Source of the DNA: Campylobacter gastrosuis
GTDB taxonomy: Bacteria > Campylobacterota > Campylobacteria > Campylobacterales > Campylobacteraceae
NCBI RefSeq assembly: GCF_030249845.1
Contig: NZ_JANURM010000002.1
Span: forward strand, 248,001-312,000
DNA length: 64,000 nt
Direction: 5' to 3'
Shown: piece by piece, positions 17,686 through 25,534 of the stretch
Layout: every line of letters begins with the position of its first letter
Position numbering within the stretch: the first letter of the stretch is position 1
Translations under genes and position numbers: made by a program
Notes under the pieces: model-generated
What the model was told of the DNA's origin: nothing
The model's database searches: none
What the model saw: the letters and a program-made list of their open reading frames with translations, nothing else

Positions 17686-18957
17686 TCACTGATATTTTTG
17701 CAAAATTTTATCCACGACCTGCGAAATTATCTTAATTGAAGCCAACTCAACTCGCTCGTTTTTTGAGTGTGGCGAGTGTATATTTGGCCCGATTGAACAA
17801 GCCACAAGCCCGTGCTGTTTATCGGCTAAAACACCGCATTCAAGCCCAGCGTGAATTGCCGTAATAAAGGCGTTTGGGCGAAAATTTCTAAGCTCATTTA
17901 GCACATCTTTTGCAAATTCACTCTGGCTAGGTCGCCACGCCACCGAGCGATCTTTGTAGCTTAGCTCAAAGCCAAGTGCGGCTGCTAGCTCACTCGTTTC
18001 AAATCTCAAATCACAAATCCCACTATCATCCATAGCACGAGCAAAAAACTCAATCTCAACAGAGCCATTTTTTTGGCTTAAAGTTGATAAATTTATGCTA
18101 TTTATCGGCGTTGTAAGCTCTTTATCATAGTTTCTTACACCCTGAGCAAAGGCGTTAATGAGCGTTAAAATTTTATCGCTATTTGATAGCACTTTATCAA
18201 AAAGACCGAGTTTTTTTACCCTTATATTTTGATTTTTCTGTACTTTAAAATCACTTGCTACCACGATAGCTTTGGCGTTTGTTGGGATTGAGTTGCTTCG
18301 CTCTCCGCCACTAATGCTGACGATTTTTGCGTTGTTTTGCCTTAAAATTTTGGCTAGAATTTTTATCGCATTTGGGATATTTTTATGTATCTCAACCCCA
18401 GAATGCCCACCACTAAGCCCAAAAACCTCTACCTCATAGCCCTGCTCTGGCGTGATTTTTTTCATTCTTGCACTGATTTTTGCAAAGATATTTAGCCCAC
18501 CAGCACAGCCGATGATGACCTCGTTATCATCCTCGCTGTCTAAATTTAGCAGATATTTTGAGACAATTTTGCCGTTAAAATTATTTGCACCAATTAGCCC
18601 AACCTCTTCATCATTTGTAAAAAGGCACTCAACGTTTTTAAAACGCTCCAAGGCACTCATCATTATTGCCACGCCGATGCCGTTATCAGCACCAAGCGAT
18701 GAGTTTTTCGCCTTTAAAAAACCCTGCTCTTCATAAAGCTCTAAATTTGATGCTTCGCCGATACAAACCATATCGTAGTGGCTTTGCAAACAAATTTTTG
18801 GCTCGCCCTTAATGGCGTGGATATTGCCCCACTCATCAACTCTGACTTTTGCGCCGTTTTTAAGAGAAAATTCAAGCAAAAATTCACTAAGTTTTTGCGT
18901 ATCAAAACTACAATGTGGCACAGCACAAATGCTCTTAAAATGCTCTAAAATTCTCAT
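17686..18957 (-). CDS. pepD: M20-family aminoacyl-histidine dipeptidase (PepD-like)
   Basis: Cytoplasmic zinc dipeptidase of the PepD/peptidase M20 family. The 423-residue protein shows the metal-binding segments in order: LQSHYDMVCIGE (about 57-68, ligand His and catalytic Asp), SSLGADNGIGVA (about 90-101, bridging Asp), TNDEEVGLIGA (about 113-123, catalytic Glu pair), LLNLDSEDD (about 135-143, ligand Asp) and a C-terminal His in GPNIHSPHSKNE. E. coli PepD is longer (485). It overlaps the MerP-like gene by 4 nt (ATGA) and is last in a four-gene operon with Tat-transglutaminase, MerT-like and MerP-like proteins, an unusual context for a peptidase. Confidence 0.88.
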   Translation of the reverse strand: MRILEHFKSICAVPHCSFDTQKLSEFLLEFSLKNGAKVRVDEWGNIHAIKGEPKICLQSHYDMVCIGEASNLELYEEQGFLKAKNSSLGADNGIGVAIMMSALERFKNVECLFTNDEEVGLIGANNFNGKIVSKYLLNLDSEDDNEVIIGCAGGLNIFAKISARMKKITPEQGYEVEVFGLSGGHSGVEIHKNIPNAIKILAKILRQNNAKIVSISGGERSNSIPTNAKAIVVASDFKVQKNQNIRVKKLGLFDKVLSNSDKILTLINAFAQGVRNYDKELTTPINSINLSTLSQKNGSVEIEFFARAMDDSGICDLRFETSELAAALGFELSYKDRSVAWRPSQSEFAKDVLNELRNFRPNAFITAIHAGLECGVLADKQHGLVACSIGPNIHSPHSKNERVELASIKIISQVVDKILQKYQ

Positions 18958-19217
18958 TTTAACCCCTTTATTACGCCCGGATATCCGACATTTTTTATCG
19001 CTTCAAGCAAATCTTTCTCATCAAGAAAATCATCAGCAATAACAAATGCCGTTTGGGTTTTTAGCTCAACTCGTGCTGATTTTACACCATTAACCTTTAA
19101 AAGCGACTTTCTAACCACGCTCGTGCAAAGCGGACAATGAATGCCCTGCACGAAAATTTCAATATCTTTGCCAAAAGAAAATGCCAAAAACAGGGCTAAA
19201 ATGAGAATTTTACGCAT
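18954..19217 (-). CDS. Periplasmic heavy-metal-associated (MerP-like) protein
   Basis: An 87-residue protein with a signal peptide (MRKILILALFLAFSFG) followed by one HMA/ferredoxin-like domain: DIEIFVQGIHCPLCTSVVRK. The metal-binding motif is HCPLC in place of the usual GMTCxxC, so the two-Cys arrangement is kept. MerP proteins carry a soft metal ion in the periplasm to the MerT membrane protein. It overlaps both the MerT-like gene upstream and pepD downstream. No MerA or MerR is nearby, so mercury resistance is not implied; copper or another thiophilic metal is equally possible. Confidence 0.8.
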   Translation of the reverse strand: MRKILILALFLAFSFGKDIEIFVQGIHCPLCTSVVRKSLLKVNGVKSARVELKTQTAFVIADDFLDEKDLLEAIKNVGYPGVIKGLK

Positions 19218-19530
19218 AAAAATATCCTAAAATTTCAGGGTATAAAAGCAAAAAAACTAGCAAAACTAGATAAAAAATGGCTAGAAATTTTCTCCTTTTT
19301 CTAGCTTTTAAATCGCAATTTTTAGTGCCTTTAAATATCAAAATACCCCACAAAATGAAAAACAAAACGGCAACAATGCTAAATTCTAGCCTAAAATCAA
19401 CCAGTGGATTTAGAAACGAAAGTAGCGAAAATGTCGCACCAAAAAGCAAAAATAGCAGTGCTGGCAAACAGCAAAGTGTCGCCATAACCGCACTGCCAAG
19501 CCACACGGCAAAAAGCCACGTCTGCTTCAA
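19210..19530 (-). CDS. MerT-like membrane metal transporter
   Basis: A 106-residue protein with three transmembrane helices (about 6-31, 48-68, 84-104). The first contains an adjacent Cys pair (TLCCLPALL, about 19-27), the hallmark of MerT that receives metal from MerP. The second MerT Cys pair, in the cytoplasmic loop, is reduced to one Cys (KNCDLK). The start is a TTG at 19530 overlapping the stop of the transglutaminase-like gene (TTGA); the next Met is inside the first helix. MerT/MerP side by side supports the call, but the transported metal is unknown. Confidence 0.75.
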   Translation of the reverse strand: MKQTWLFAVWLGSAVMATLCCLPALLFLLFGATFSLLSFLNPLVDFRLEFSIVAVLFFILWGILIFKGTKNCDLKARKRRKFLAIFYLVLLVFLLLYPEILGYFYA

Positions 19531-20601
19531 AGCTTAATCTCACTTGAAGTGTAGTCATAGCTAAAATCCTTTGGCGAGTAGTAATCTGCCACATTTTCAT
19601 CAAATTCAGCGTAAGGATAGCCAAAATTATTTATCGGTCTTTGTGCTGGTAGTGGCTTTAAGTCAAAGTCCCTGCCGTAGTTAAATCCGACCCAGCACAT
19701 CTCCCAGTTGCCAAAGAGAAAGTCGCGAATTTTAGCTAGTTTTGCATCATCGTTGCTTAAATTTTCGCCCAAACGAACCTTTGCTACATCAGCTGGATCA
19801 ACCGGCACCCAGCCGTAGCCTTTTAAGATAAAACTCAGCCCTACAATGCTGTCCGCCAGAAATTTTAGCCACGCCGTTAGCGTCAGCCTTGCCCATTTCG
19901 TTTGAAAATCTGCTCTGCCCTACTCTAATGCCAAAAAACTCACGAGCAGGTATATTAACAGCCCTGCAAAGCCCCACAAAAACGCTATTTATGTCGGTGC
20001 ATTTGCCCACTAATTTACCGCTTTGTAAAATCGCCCTAACATCGCCACGCCCACAGCCAATCACGCTGTTATCACGTTGCATTGTATTTGCTACCCACGT
20101 ATAAATCGCCCTAGCCTTCTCTAAATCGCCCTTAGTTTTGCCTACGATTTTATCGGCAAACTCCTTAACAATGCCGTCATTTGGGATTAAAGCGGTAGGT
20201 TTTAGGTAAAACTCTATCTCTGGGATTAATTTTTCATTTTCGTTAAAATTTACCTTGCTAAAATCCGTGTTTCGCTCAGTCGTTTTAACCTTGAAATTTA
20301 GCTCTAAGCTTGGATTTTCATCGCTAAAACTCGCATAAAGCGTTGGATTTTTAAGATCAGAGATAAAATGCTCGTTGGCATTTGTGATGACCTCGTAGTT
20401 GCTTATTGTTTGCTGGTAGTCGTTGTTTGTTACAAGTGGCACCCAAAGGCGGTTAATTTTGCCTTTTTCAAGCAGTTTGTGCTTAAAAGATAGGCTAAAA
20501 ACACGCTCTTTTTGTGCTTTAATCTCATCAGCTGTTGCCACGCTTAAAACGCTACTTGCACCTAAAAATCCGCTAAATTTGAAAAAATCTCGTCTTTTCA
20601 T
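19527..20601 (-). pseudogene. Tat-exported transglutaminase-like protein, interrupted by a +1 frameshift
   Basis: The N-terminal reading frame (20601 to 19798, 267 codons) begins with a twin-arginine signal (MKRRDFFKFSGFLGASSVL) and carries a transglutaminase-like core: VGKCTDINSVFVGLCRAVNIPAREFFGIRV with the catalytic Cys, and GGQHCRAEFYL with the His. Reading then derails: CTT AAA AGG gives LRLGAG and a stop, whereas omitting one A restores GYGWVPVDPADVAKVRLGEN in the next frame, which runs on to 19527 with the catalytic Asp. The two parts together form one typical protein of about 358 residues. The break is in an A4 run near 19827-19830, so it may be a sequencing error, a recent mutation or rare slippage. 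First gene of the operon with MerT, MerP and PepD. Confidence 0.82.
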
Positions 20602-20648
20602 AATAAATCCTTAAAATTTCTAGCTAAAACTTAGCCCTAAAAATGAGC

Positions 20649-20699
20649 GTGATTTTATATAAAAATTTATAAAATTTAGCTTTGTTATGATAAAATCAC
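20649..20699. promoter_or_regulatory. Divergent promoter pair on a perfect 10-bp inverted repeat
   Basis: GTGATTTTAT (20649-20658) and ATAAAATCAC (20690-20699) are exact inverted copies 31 nt apart. Each arm contains the -10 element of one promoter: TATAAAATC on the minus strand for the Tat-protein operon (leader about 42 nt) and GATAAAATC on the plus strand for the lipoprotein gene (no leader). The symmetry could be a shared operator or could simply reflect two similar -10 boxes. Confidence 0.5.
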
Positions 20700-20703
20700 G
20701 GCT

Positions 20704-20898
20704 ATGAAAAATTTACTAAATTATGCGTTTTTAACACTTTTTTTGGGGCTTTTTAGCGGTTGTGTTTTTGTAAATGATCGTGGAATTTCAACGCAGTATT
20801 ACAACGACTGCAAAGAGTATTACGATGCGACTGGGAGCTATCAAAAAGAGTGTCCGCACAACATTATAGACTGGAACAATGACACTAAACGAGATTAG
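20704..20898 (+). CDS. Small lipoprotein of unknown function
   Basis: A 64-residue protein with a lipoprotein signal ending LFLGLFSGC (modified Cys at residue 20), so the mature part is only about 45 residues. It is Tyr/Asp/Asn-rich with two further Cys (DCKEYY and ECPHN) that may pair. The ATG has no Shine-Dalgarno site and lies 7 nt after TAAAAT, suggesting a leaderless mRNA. It overlaps cmoB by 20 nt. A small lipoprotein gene also lies near cmoB/Cj0977 in C. jejuni, but I cannot show they correspond. Confidence 0.78.
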   Translation: MKNLLNYAFLTLFLGLFSGCVFVNDRGISTQYYNDCKEYYDATGSYQKECPHNIIDWNNDTKRD

Positions 20899-21775
20899 AA
20901 ATTTAAAACAAAAAGAGCTAAGCACCCCTAAATTTGCTAAAATTTTAGATTGTTTAGATACGCTAAACCTTGACTGCACGGCTAGTTTTGATGATGTAGT
21001 GTGCCTAAATTTTAAGGATTTAAGCGATGAAAATGCCAAAATTTTAGAGCAAATCGCCCTTAGCTTAAAGCCGTGGCGAAAGGGTCCGTTTAGGCTAAAT
21101 GAGCTTTTTATTGACACCGAGTGGCAGAGTTTTATAAAGTTTAATATCCTAAAACCACACCTAAATTTAAAGGATAAAGTCGTAGCTGATATTGGCTGTA
21201 ACAACGGCTATTATATGTTTAAAATGCTGCCATTTGCCCCAAAAAAGCTAGTTGGGTTTGACCCGGGCATAAATACGGCAATGCAGTTTAAGTTTATCAA
21301 CCACTTTTTAAAAACAAATATCATTTACGAGCTACTTGGAGTTGAGCATTTGCCGCTTTATGAGCATAAATTTGACACGATTTTTTGCCTTGGAGTGATA
21401 TATCACAGAAGCGACCCAGTCAAAATGCTAAAAGAGCTAAAAAGTGCCTTAAATCCGCACGGAGAAGTGTTTTTAGACACTATGTATATTGACATTAATG
21501 GCGACTTTGCCCTAACGCCAAAAAACACCTACTCAAAAATTCCAAACATCTACTTTATCCCAACGATAAACGCCCTAAAAAACTGGTGCGAACGGGCAAA
21601 ATTTAAGGATTTTGAGATTTTAGCCACAAAAGATACCGATTTAACAGAACAGCGAAAAACGGCGTGGATAGACGGGCAGAGCTTGGGCGATTTTTTAGAC
21701 CCAAATGACAAGAATAAGACCATTGAGGGCTACCCTGCCCCAAAGAGAGTTTATATAAGGATAAAAAATGGCTGA
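20879..21775 (+). CDS. cmoB: tRNA U34 carboxymethyltransferase CmoB
   Basis: Converts 5-hydroxyuridine to 5-oxyacetyluridine at tRNA position 34 using carboxy-S-adenosylmethionine. The 298-residue protein has a helical N-terminal domain (about 1-95) with the RKGPFRLNELFIDTEW segment, then a Rossmann methyltransferase fold: VVADIGCNNGYYMFKM (about 101-116), FDPGINTAMQFKF, FCLGVIYHRSDPVKML. The C-terminus holds QRKTAWIDGQSLGDFLDP. All are CmoB hallmarks and the length is normal. It overlaps the Cj0977-like gene by 8 nt. CmoA, which makes the cofactor, is not in the window. Confidence 0.95.
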   Translation: MTLNEIRNLKQKELSTPKFAKILDCLDTLNLDCTASFDDVVCLNFKDLSDENAKILEQIALSLKPWRKGPFRLNELFIDTEWQSFIKFNILKPHLNLKDKVVADIGCNNGYYMFKMLPFAPKKLVGFDPGINTAMQFKFINHFLKTNIIYELLGVEHLPLYEHKFDTIFCLGVIYHRSDPVKMLKELKSALNPHGEVFLDTMYIDINGDFALTPKNTYSKIPNIYFIPTINALKNWCERAKFKDFEILATKDTDLTEQRKTAWIDGQSLGDFLDPNDKNKTIEGYPAPKRVYIRIKNG

Positions 21776-22283
21776 AAATATTTTTGATGAAAATTCAGAT
21801 GGCATAATCCTACCAGAAGATGAAAATCCATTTCGTAACGAGCTAAAAACTTCAACAGCAATTAAACTAAATCTAAACGGCGTTGTGACAGAGCTTAAAA
21901 AGAGCTTTGCTAAAACTAGGCTTTTTACCATTGAAGATATGGTGAGCGATGATGAGGGGCTTATTCACAGCGGATTTGTATTTTCAGCCGCAAATTACGC
22001 AGCCTTAGCTTCAATCAACGAAGAAAACGTAATCGCAATCAGTGCTAGGACAAATTTTTTAGCGCCAGTTAAGCTTGGCGATGTGGTGGAATTTGAAGCA
22101 CAAGCCTACTTTGATGAGGCTAGAAAAAGGGACGTCAGAGTATCTGGCAAAGTGCGTGATATCAAGGTCTTTGAAGCGACTTTTCAAATGGTCGTGCTTG
22201 ATGAGCATATCTTTATGGCACAGCAAAAAAATATCCAAAAAGAAGCCGCCCTAAGACGTGCTAGAGAGAGAGAAAACGGCTAG
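21768..22283 (+). CDS. Hot-dog-fold protein (Cj0977-like)
   Basis: A 171-residue protein with a hot-dog (thioesterase-like) core (about 55-150): IHSGFVFSAANYAALASIN, then ISARTNFLAPVKLGDVVEFE, then KVFEATFQMVVLDEHIF. The C-terminus is a charged helix. Gene order cmoB-Cj0977 is that of C. jejuni, where Cj0977 is co-regulated with flagella and needed for virulence-related traits though not a proven enzyme. Here it overlaps cmoB and I see no sigma-28-like CGATWT promoter in the 60 nt before it, so it may be expressed from the upstream promoter. A strong terminator overlaps its stop codon. Confidence 0.85.
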   Translation: MAENIFDENSDGIILPEDENPFRNELKTSTAIKLNLNGVVTELKKSFAKTRLFTIEDMVSDDEGLIHSGFVFSAANYAALASINEENVIAISARTNFLAPVKLGDVVEFEAQAYFDEARKRDVRVSGKVRDIKVFEATFQMVVLDEHIFMAQQKNIQKEAALRRARERENG

Positions 22284-22302
22284 TTAAGCCGTTTTGTTTT
22301 TT
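22273..22302 (+). terminator. Rho-independent terminator of the cmoB operon
   Basis: A perfect 9-bp stem AAAACGGCT / AGCCGTTTT (22273-22281 and 22287-22295) with a 5-nt loop is followed by TTTTGTTTTTT. The stop codon TAG (22281-22283) lies in the stem and loop, so termination happens immediately after translation ends. Confidence 0.85.
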
Positions 22303-22630
22303 AAAATTTTATTTTAAAGTGGCATAACCAGCAGATTAAACCATTTTGTTTTTTAAAATTTTAGTTTTAAGTGATAAAAATAGCTATTAAAGCCATTTAA
22401 ACACGATTTTAAAAAAACTGCATAGCAACAACGTTATTTTTTGTTTAGCATTAGGAGCAAAATCTGTCAATTTGGCTATTTTGTTTTAAAGACTATTTTT
22501 TAAGTGGCAAAATAGCTATTTAAACACGACTTTAACCTAGCGTATCAACTAGTTAAACCGCTCATAAATTCCCTTAACAAACGCTTGTAGTTAATGACAA
22601 AATCACATTTTATTTTAAAAATTTAGCCAA
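22303..22630. repeat. Noncoding spacer with degenerate direct repeats
   Basis: No gene fits here. Three similar segments begin TTTTG plus a T/A run at 22291, 22343 and 22478. The last two share a longer pattern, ATTTTG... TTAAGTG... AATAGCTATT... ATTTAAACACGAYTTTAA, spanning 22343-22412 and 22478-22535, with small insertions and substitutions between copies. The first copy overlaps the terminator tail. This looks like an old local duplication of terminator-adjacent sequence; there is no sign of a transposon end or integrase site. Confidence 0.6.
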
Positions 22631-23245
22631 TTAAAGCCCTTCAAGCAAGGTAGAAAACAGCTCATCACACTCGCTATCTTCAAGCATTATCGTGCTTTTT
22701 GTGTCAAAAAGCTCCTTTATTTTTTTCAAATTTAGCGTCGTTTTTGGCAAACAATGAGCGTGAGCTGGTAAAAACGCCCTTGCCAAAACAAGCTCATCTA
22801 AAATCGGCTCATCACACACAAAGCACTCAAACTCGCTGTGAAGCCTACCCTCATACTCTAAAATTCTAACATAACTTTCAATTATCAGCCGTTTTAGGCT
22901 CTGTTTGTCGCAGTTTTGAGCGCAGTTTTCAACTTCGTTAAAATAGATCTCATCAAGCTCATCAATATCCTTTAAATGCGAGTAAAGCAATCTCATAAAC
23001 TGCTGCCAAATGATGAGCTTGTCCCTATCAAGCAGCCACATAAAACCAAGATGAAGCACCGAGCGAAGGTGTGGTAAAAACAGCTCATTATGATTTAGCT
23101 CAAAGTCAATCTTATATCCGCTCATCACACTTGCGTGTCTAGCACCATAAAATCGGTAGCTTTTTACTAAATTTTTAGGAGTTAAAACATAAACGAGCAA
23201 GTCCTCATCTTTTACCTTTTGGGTGCGTAAAATGTAGCCTTGCAT
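22631..23245 (-). CDS. recO: RecO-like recombination mediator
   Basis: RecO helps load RecA at single-stranded gaps. The 204-residue product starts with an OB-fold-like domain (MQGYILRTQKVKDEDLLVYV, about 1-75, ending near SYRFYGARHASVMSGYKIDF) followed by a helical domain with a Cys pair (FECFVCDEP) and a lone Cys/His region. This is the short, divergent RecO of Campylobacterota rather than the ~240-residue E. coli type. Starts within a TAATG overlap with dus. Identification is from layout and the N-terminal pattern; moderately sure. Confidence 0.75.
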   Translation of the reverse strand: MQGYILRTQKVKDEDLLVYVLTPKNLVKSYRFYGARHASVMSGYKIDFELNHNELFLPHLRSVLHLGFMWLLDRDKLIIWQQFMRLLYSHLKDIDELDEIYFNEVENCAQNCDKQSLKRLIIESYVRILEYEGRLHSEFECFVCDEPILDELVLARAFLPAHAHCLPKTTLNLKKIKELFDTKSTIMLEDSECDELFSTLLEGL

Positions 23246-24162
23246 TAAAAGAAATTCTCAATTTTTAACCGCATTAAATCCAAATCATCAATGCGGTTTA
23301 TCTCATCCCTAAAACTAGCCGCCTCGCTTAAACCCTTGCTGTATTGGTGCAAATGCTTTCTAAAAATGCTAACGCCCTGAATGCCATAATATCTAATCAT
23401 AGCGTCAAAATGAGCCAAAATTATCTGCTTTTTTAGAGCGCCAGATACGCTTTTAGCGTCCTTAATCTGCGCGAAAATCCAAGGATTGCCAATGCTAGCA
23501 CGCCCTATCATCAAGGCATCTGCATTTGTGGTTTTTAGCACAAAATCGGCGTTTTGTGCGTTTATGTCGCCATTTGCGATGACTGGAATTTTTACCGCCT
23601 CTTTTGCTATTTTTATCGCCTCATAATCAACCTTAGCCGTGTAGCCACCAGCTCTTGTCCTGCCGTGAATAGCGATATAATCAGCCCCAGCGTCCTGGCA
23701 AGCACGGGCGATTAGCTCTGGGATTTTCTCATCAAATCCAAGTCTTATTTTTGCACTTGTTGTTGGTTTTTTTGAAGTGGTTTTAATCGTTTCAATCACT
23801 CTTTTTAAATGGTCTAAATTCTTTAAAAGTGCCGAGCCGCTCTCTTGTTTTACGACCTTTGGCACTGGACAGCCACAATTTAAATCAATGCCGTCAATGC
23901 CGTCAATGCCGTTTAAAATTTCAACCGCTTTTTTAATATTATTTAAATCAACACCAGCGATTTGAACAATATATGGAGTTTCGTTTGGCGATTTTTGCAC
24001 CATTTTTAGCGATTTTTTGCCCTCATAAACCAAGGCGTTTGCACTTATCATCTCGCTAATGGTAACATCACAGCCAAAATTCTTAACAACCTCACGAAGT
24101 GGCAGGTCAGAAAAACCTGCCAAAGGGGCTAAAAACAGCGGTTTTTTTGCAAAATCTATCAT
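23245..24162 (-). CDS. dus: tRNA-dihydrouridine synthase (DusB-type)
   Basis: FMN enzyme that reduces uridines in tRNA to dihydrouridine with NADPH. The 305-residue TIM barrel opens with LFLAPLAGFSDLPLR (about 9-23), has the catalytic Cys in LNCGCPVPKV (about 99-108), the KIRLGFD and IHGRTRAGGY segments (the HGRTR motif, about 165-169), and GDINAQNADF / LMIGRASIGNPWIF phosphate-binding motifs near 195-225. Length is normal. Just before the catalytic motif, GID occurs three times in a row, from a 9-bp tandem repeat (23884-23910). Confidence 0.94.
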   Translation of the reverse strand: MIDFAKKPLFLAPLAGFSDLPLREVVKNFGCDVTISEMISANALVYEGKKSLKMVQKSPNETPYIVQIAGVDLNNIKKAVEILNGIDGIDGIDLNCGCPVPKVVKQESGSALLKNLDHLKRVIETIKTTSKKPTTSAKIRLGFDEKIPELIARACQDAGADYIAIHGRTRAGGYTAKVDYEAIKIAKEAVKIPVIANGDINAQNADFVLKTTNADALMIGRASIGNPWIFAQIKDAKSVSGALKKQIILAHFDAMIRYYGIQGVSIFRKHLHQYSKGLSEAASFRDEINRIDDLDLMRLKIENFF

Positions 24163-25160
24163 TTAAAAAATAGCCAAATAGGCACGATTTTTGAGTTATC
24201 ACGCAAAAATAGCATAGTCTTAATCTTAATATGCTCATCAGCATCGCTATTTGCTAAAATTTCACGAAGCTCATCTAAAAGCCCTAAGTCATAAAGGACA
24301 AATAAATACGCCTCTTCTGCGTCCTGATGAGTGGCTCTTAGCCGTTCAAAAATGCTCTTAAAGCTCTCTGGTTTTAGCTTGTCTTTTAGCATAACGGCTG
24401 ATTTTGTGTATTGAGCAGCACTGATTTTATCATCATCTAAAATTTCAAAAATCTCATCGGCACTCACGCTTAAATCATCATTTACAAAACGCTCAATTAC
24501 AGCCATAACATCATCTGAGCTTCTTTCGTTTATGCTAAATTTTTTAATATCAGCAAAACCGCCAACGGCGATTAATTTTTTATACGCTGCTTGTTTTAAG
24601 CTCTCGTTTGTTTCGCCATTTTTTAAAATTTCAAGGTAGTAATCTTTTAAATTTTCAATCTTATTTAGCTCGTTTTTGATAAAAAGTGGATTATCCTTTA
24701 AAAGTTTAAAGCGTTTTAGCTCCACGACCTCGCCATTTTGCGCCGATTTTACAGCCGAGATTACCGCGCTTAGCTCATCATTATCAAGCCCCACATCTCT
24801 ATAAAGTCCCCACGGCGAAAGTATGCGAGTGATTGCAGATGATGTCTTAAAAATTTCGGTTTTAAACTCTTTGTTGCTTGGCAGTGCTAAGAAAATTTCT
24901 TTTGCAAAATCAGCATAAAGCTCGGTGTCTTTTTTGATATTTCGCTTGTAGGCATAAAAACTAATGCTGTGATAAATCATATGCAAAAGTGCAAGCAGGG
25001 CAAAAACTGCCACCGGCAAGGCAAACCAAAGCGCTACTGGCAAGCTAAGCTCGTATCCTAAGAGCTTTAAGGTGTAATCGCCGCCGTCAAGCACATAAAC
25101 GAGTGCCGTAATTAGGATCAAATAGATCAAAGAATAGACCATAAATCGCCTAGTTTTCAT
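24159..25160 (-). CDS. Two-span membrane protein of unknown function (Cj0124c position)
   Basis: A 333-residue protein with two transmembrane helices near the N-terminus (about 8-26, SLIYLILITALVYVL; and about 41-65, VALWFALPVAVFALLALLHM) and a long soluble C-terminal part (about 75-333), predicted cytoplasmic and mostly helical. The C-terminal part has no catalytic motif that I recognise. It overlaps dus by 4 nt (ATGA). Gene order dus-this-dksA-like-rlmH-accD is that of C. jejuni Cj0123c-Cj0127c, so it is a conserved Campylobacter protein. Function unknown. Confidence 0.8.
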   Translation of the reverse strand: MKTRRFMVYSLIYLILITALVYVLDGGDYTLKLLGYELSLPVALWFALPVAVFALLALLHMIYHSISFYAYKRNIKKDTELYADFAKEIFLALPSNKEFKTEIFKTSSAITRILSPWGLYRDVGLDNDELSAVISAVKSAQNGEVVELKRFKLLKDNPLFIKNELNKIENLKDYYLEILKNGETNESLKQAAYKKLIAVGGFADIKKFSINERSSDDVMAVIERFVNDDLSVSADEIFEILDDDKISAAQYTKSAVMLKDKLKPESFKSIFERLRATHQDAEEAYLFVLYDLGLLDELREILANSDADEHIKIKTMLFLRDNSKIVPIWLFFK

Positions 25161-25169
25161 AAATCCTCC

Positions 25170-25526
25170 TTATTGTTTAGCCGTTTTTTCAACTATCTCT
25201 CTACAAACTATGCAGTATCTTGCGTGTGGCTTGGCTTTTAGCCTAGCTGTGGCAATCTCTTCTTCGCACATTTCGCAAACGCCGTAAGTTTGGTTAAAAA
25301 TTTTGCTTAACGCCCTATCTATCTCATCAAGCTCTGCTTTTTGCTGGGCTGAAATTGATTGTTCTATCAGCTCATCGGTGTTAATTAAAGCTATATCCAT
25401 CTCATCGCTAGCACCGCTACTACGCATACTATCCACCTCTTTTGAGGCGTCAGCGATATTTTTTTTAATCTGAATTTTTCTATCTTCAAGAAGTTTTTTA
25501 AAATAATCTAAATCGTTTTGTGTCAT
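25170..25526 (-). CDS. DksA/TraR-family zinc-finger protein
   Basis: A 118-residue DksA-like protein that probably binds the RNA polymerase secondary channel and modulates stringent control. A long N-terminal coiled coil (about 1-75) with an acidic tip (SGASDEMDIALINTDEL, near 35-50) leads to the four-Cys zinc finger CEMCEEEIA... YCIVC (about 84-111). DksA of E. coli is 151 residues; the short form is known in Campylobacter, where a DksA-like protein affects rRNA synthesis. The SpoT homologue lies elsewhere in this window. Confidence 0.9.
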   Translation of the reverse strand: MTQNDLDYFKKLLEDRKIQIKKNIADASKEVDSMRSSGASDEMDIALINTDELIEQSISAQQKAELDEIDRALSKIFNQTYGVCEMCEEEIATARLKAKPHARYCIVCREIVEKTAKQ

Positions 25527-25534
25527 CTTTGTCC

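Noticed and set aside
19527..19808. Separate 93-residue gene
   Set aside because: It is the C-terminal part of the Tat transglutaminase-like protein, shifted by one base; there is no ribosome site.
19820..19835. Programmed +1 frameshift
   Set aside because: CTT AAA AGG C allows re-pairing, but there is no stimulatory structure or known family recoding; mutation or sequencing error is simpler.
21700..21768. Sigma-28 promoter for the Cj0977-like gene
   Set aside because: No CGATWT-like -10 was found in this stretch.
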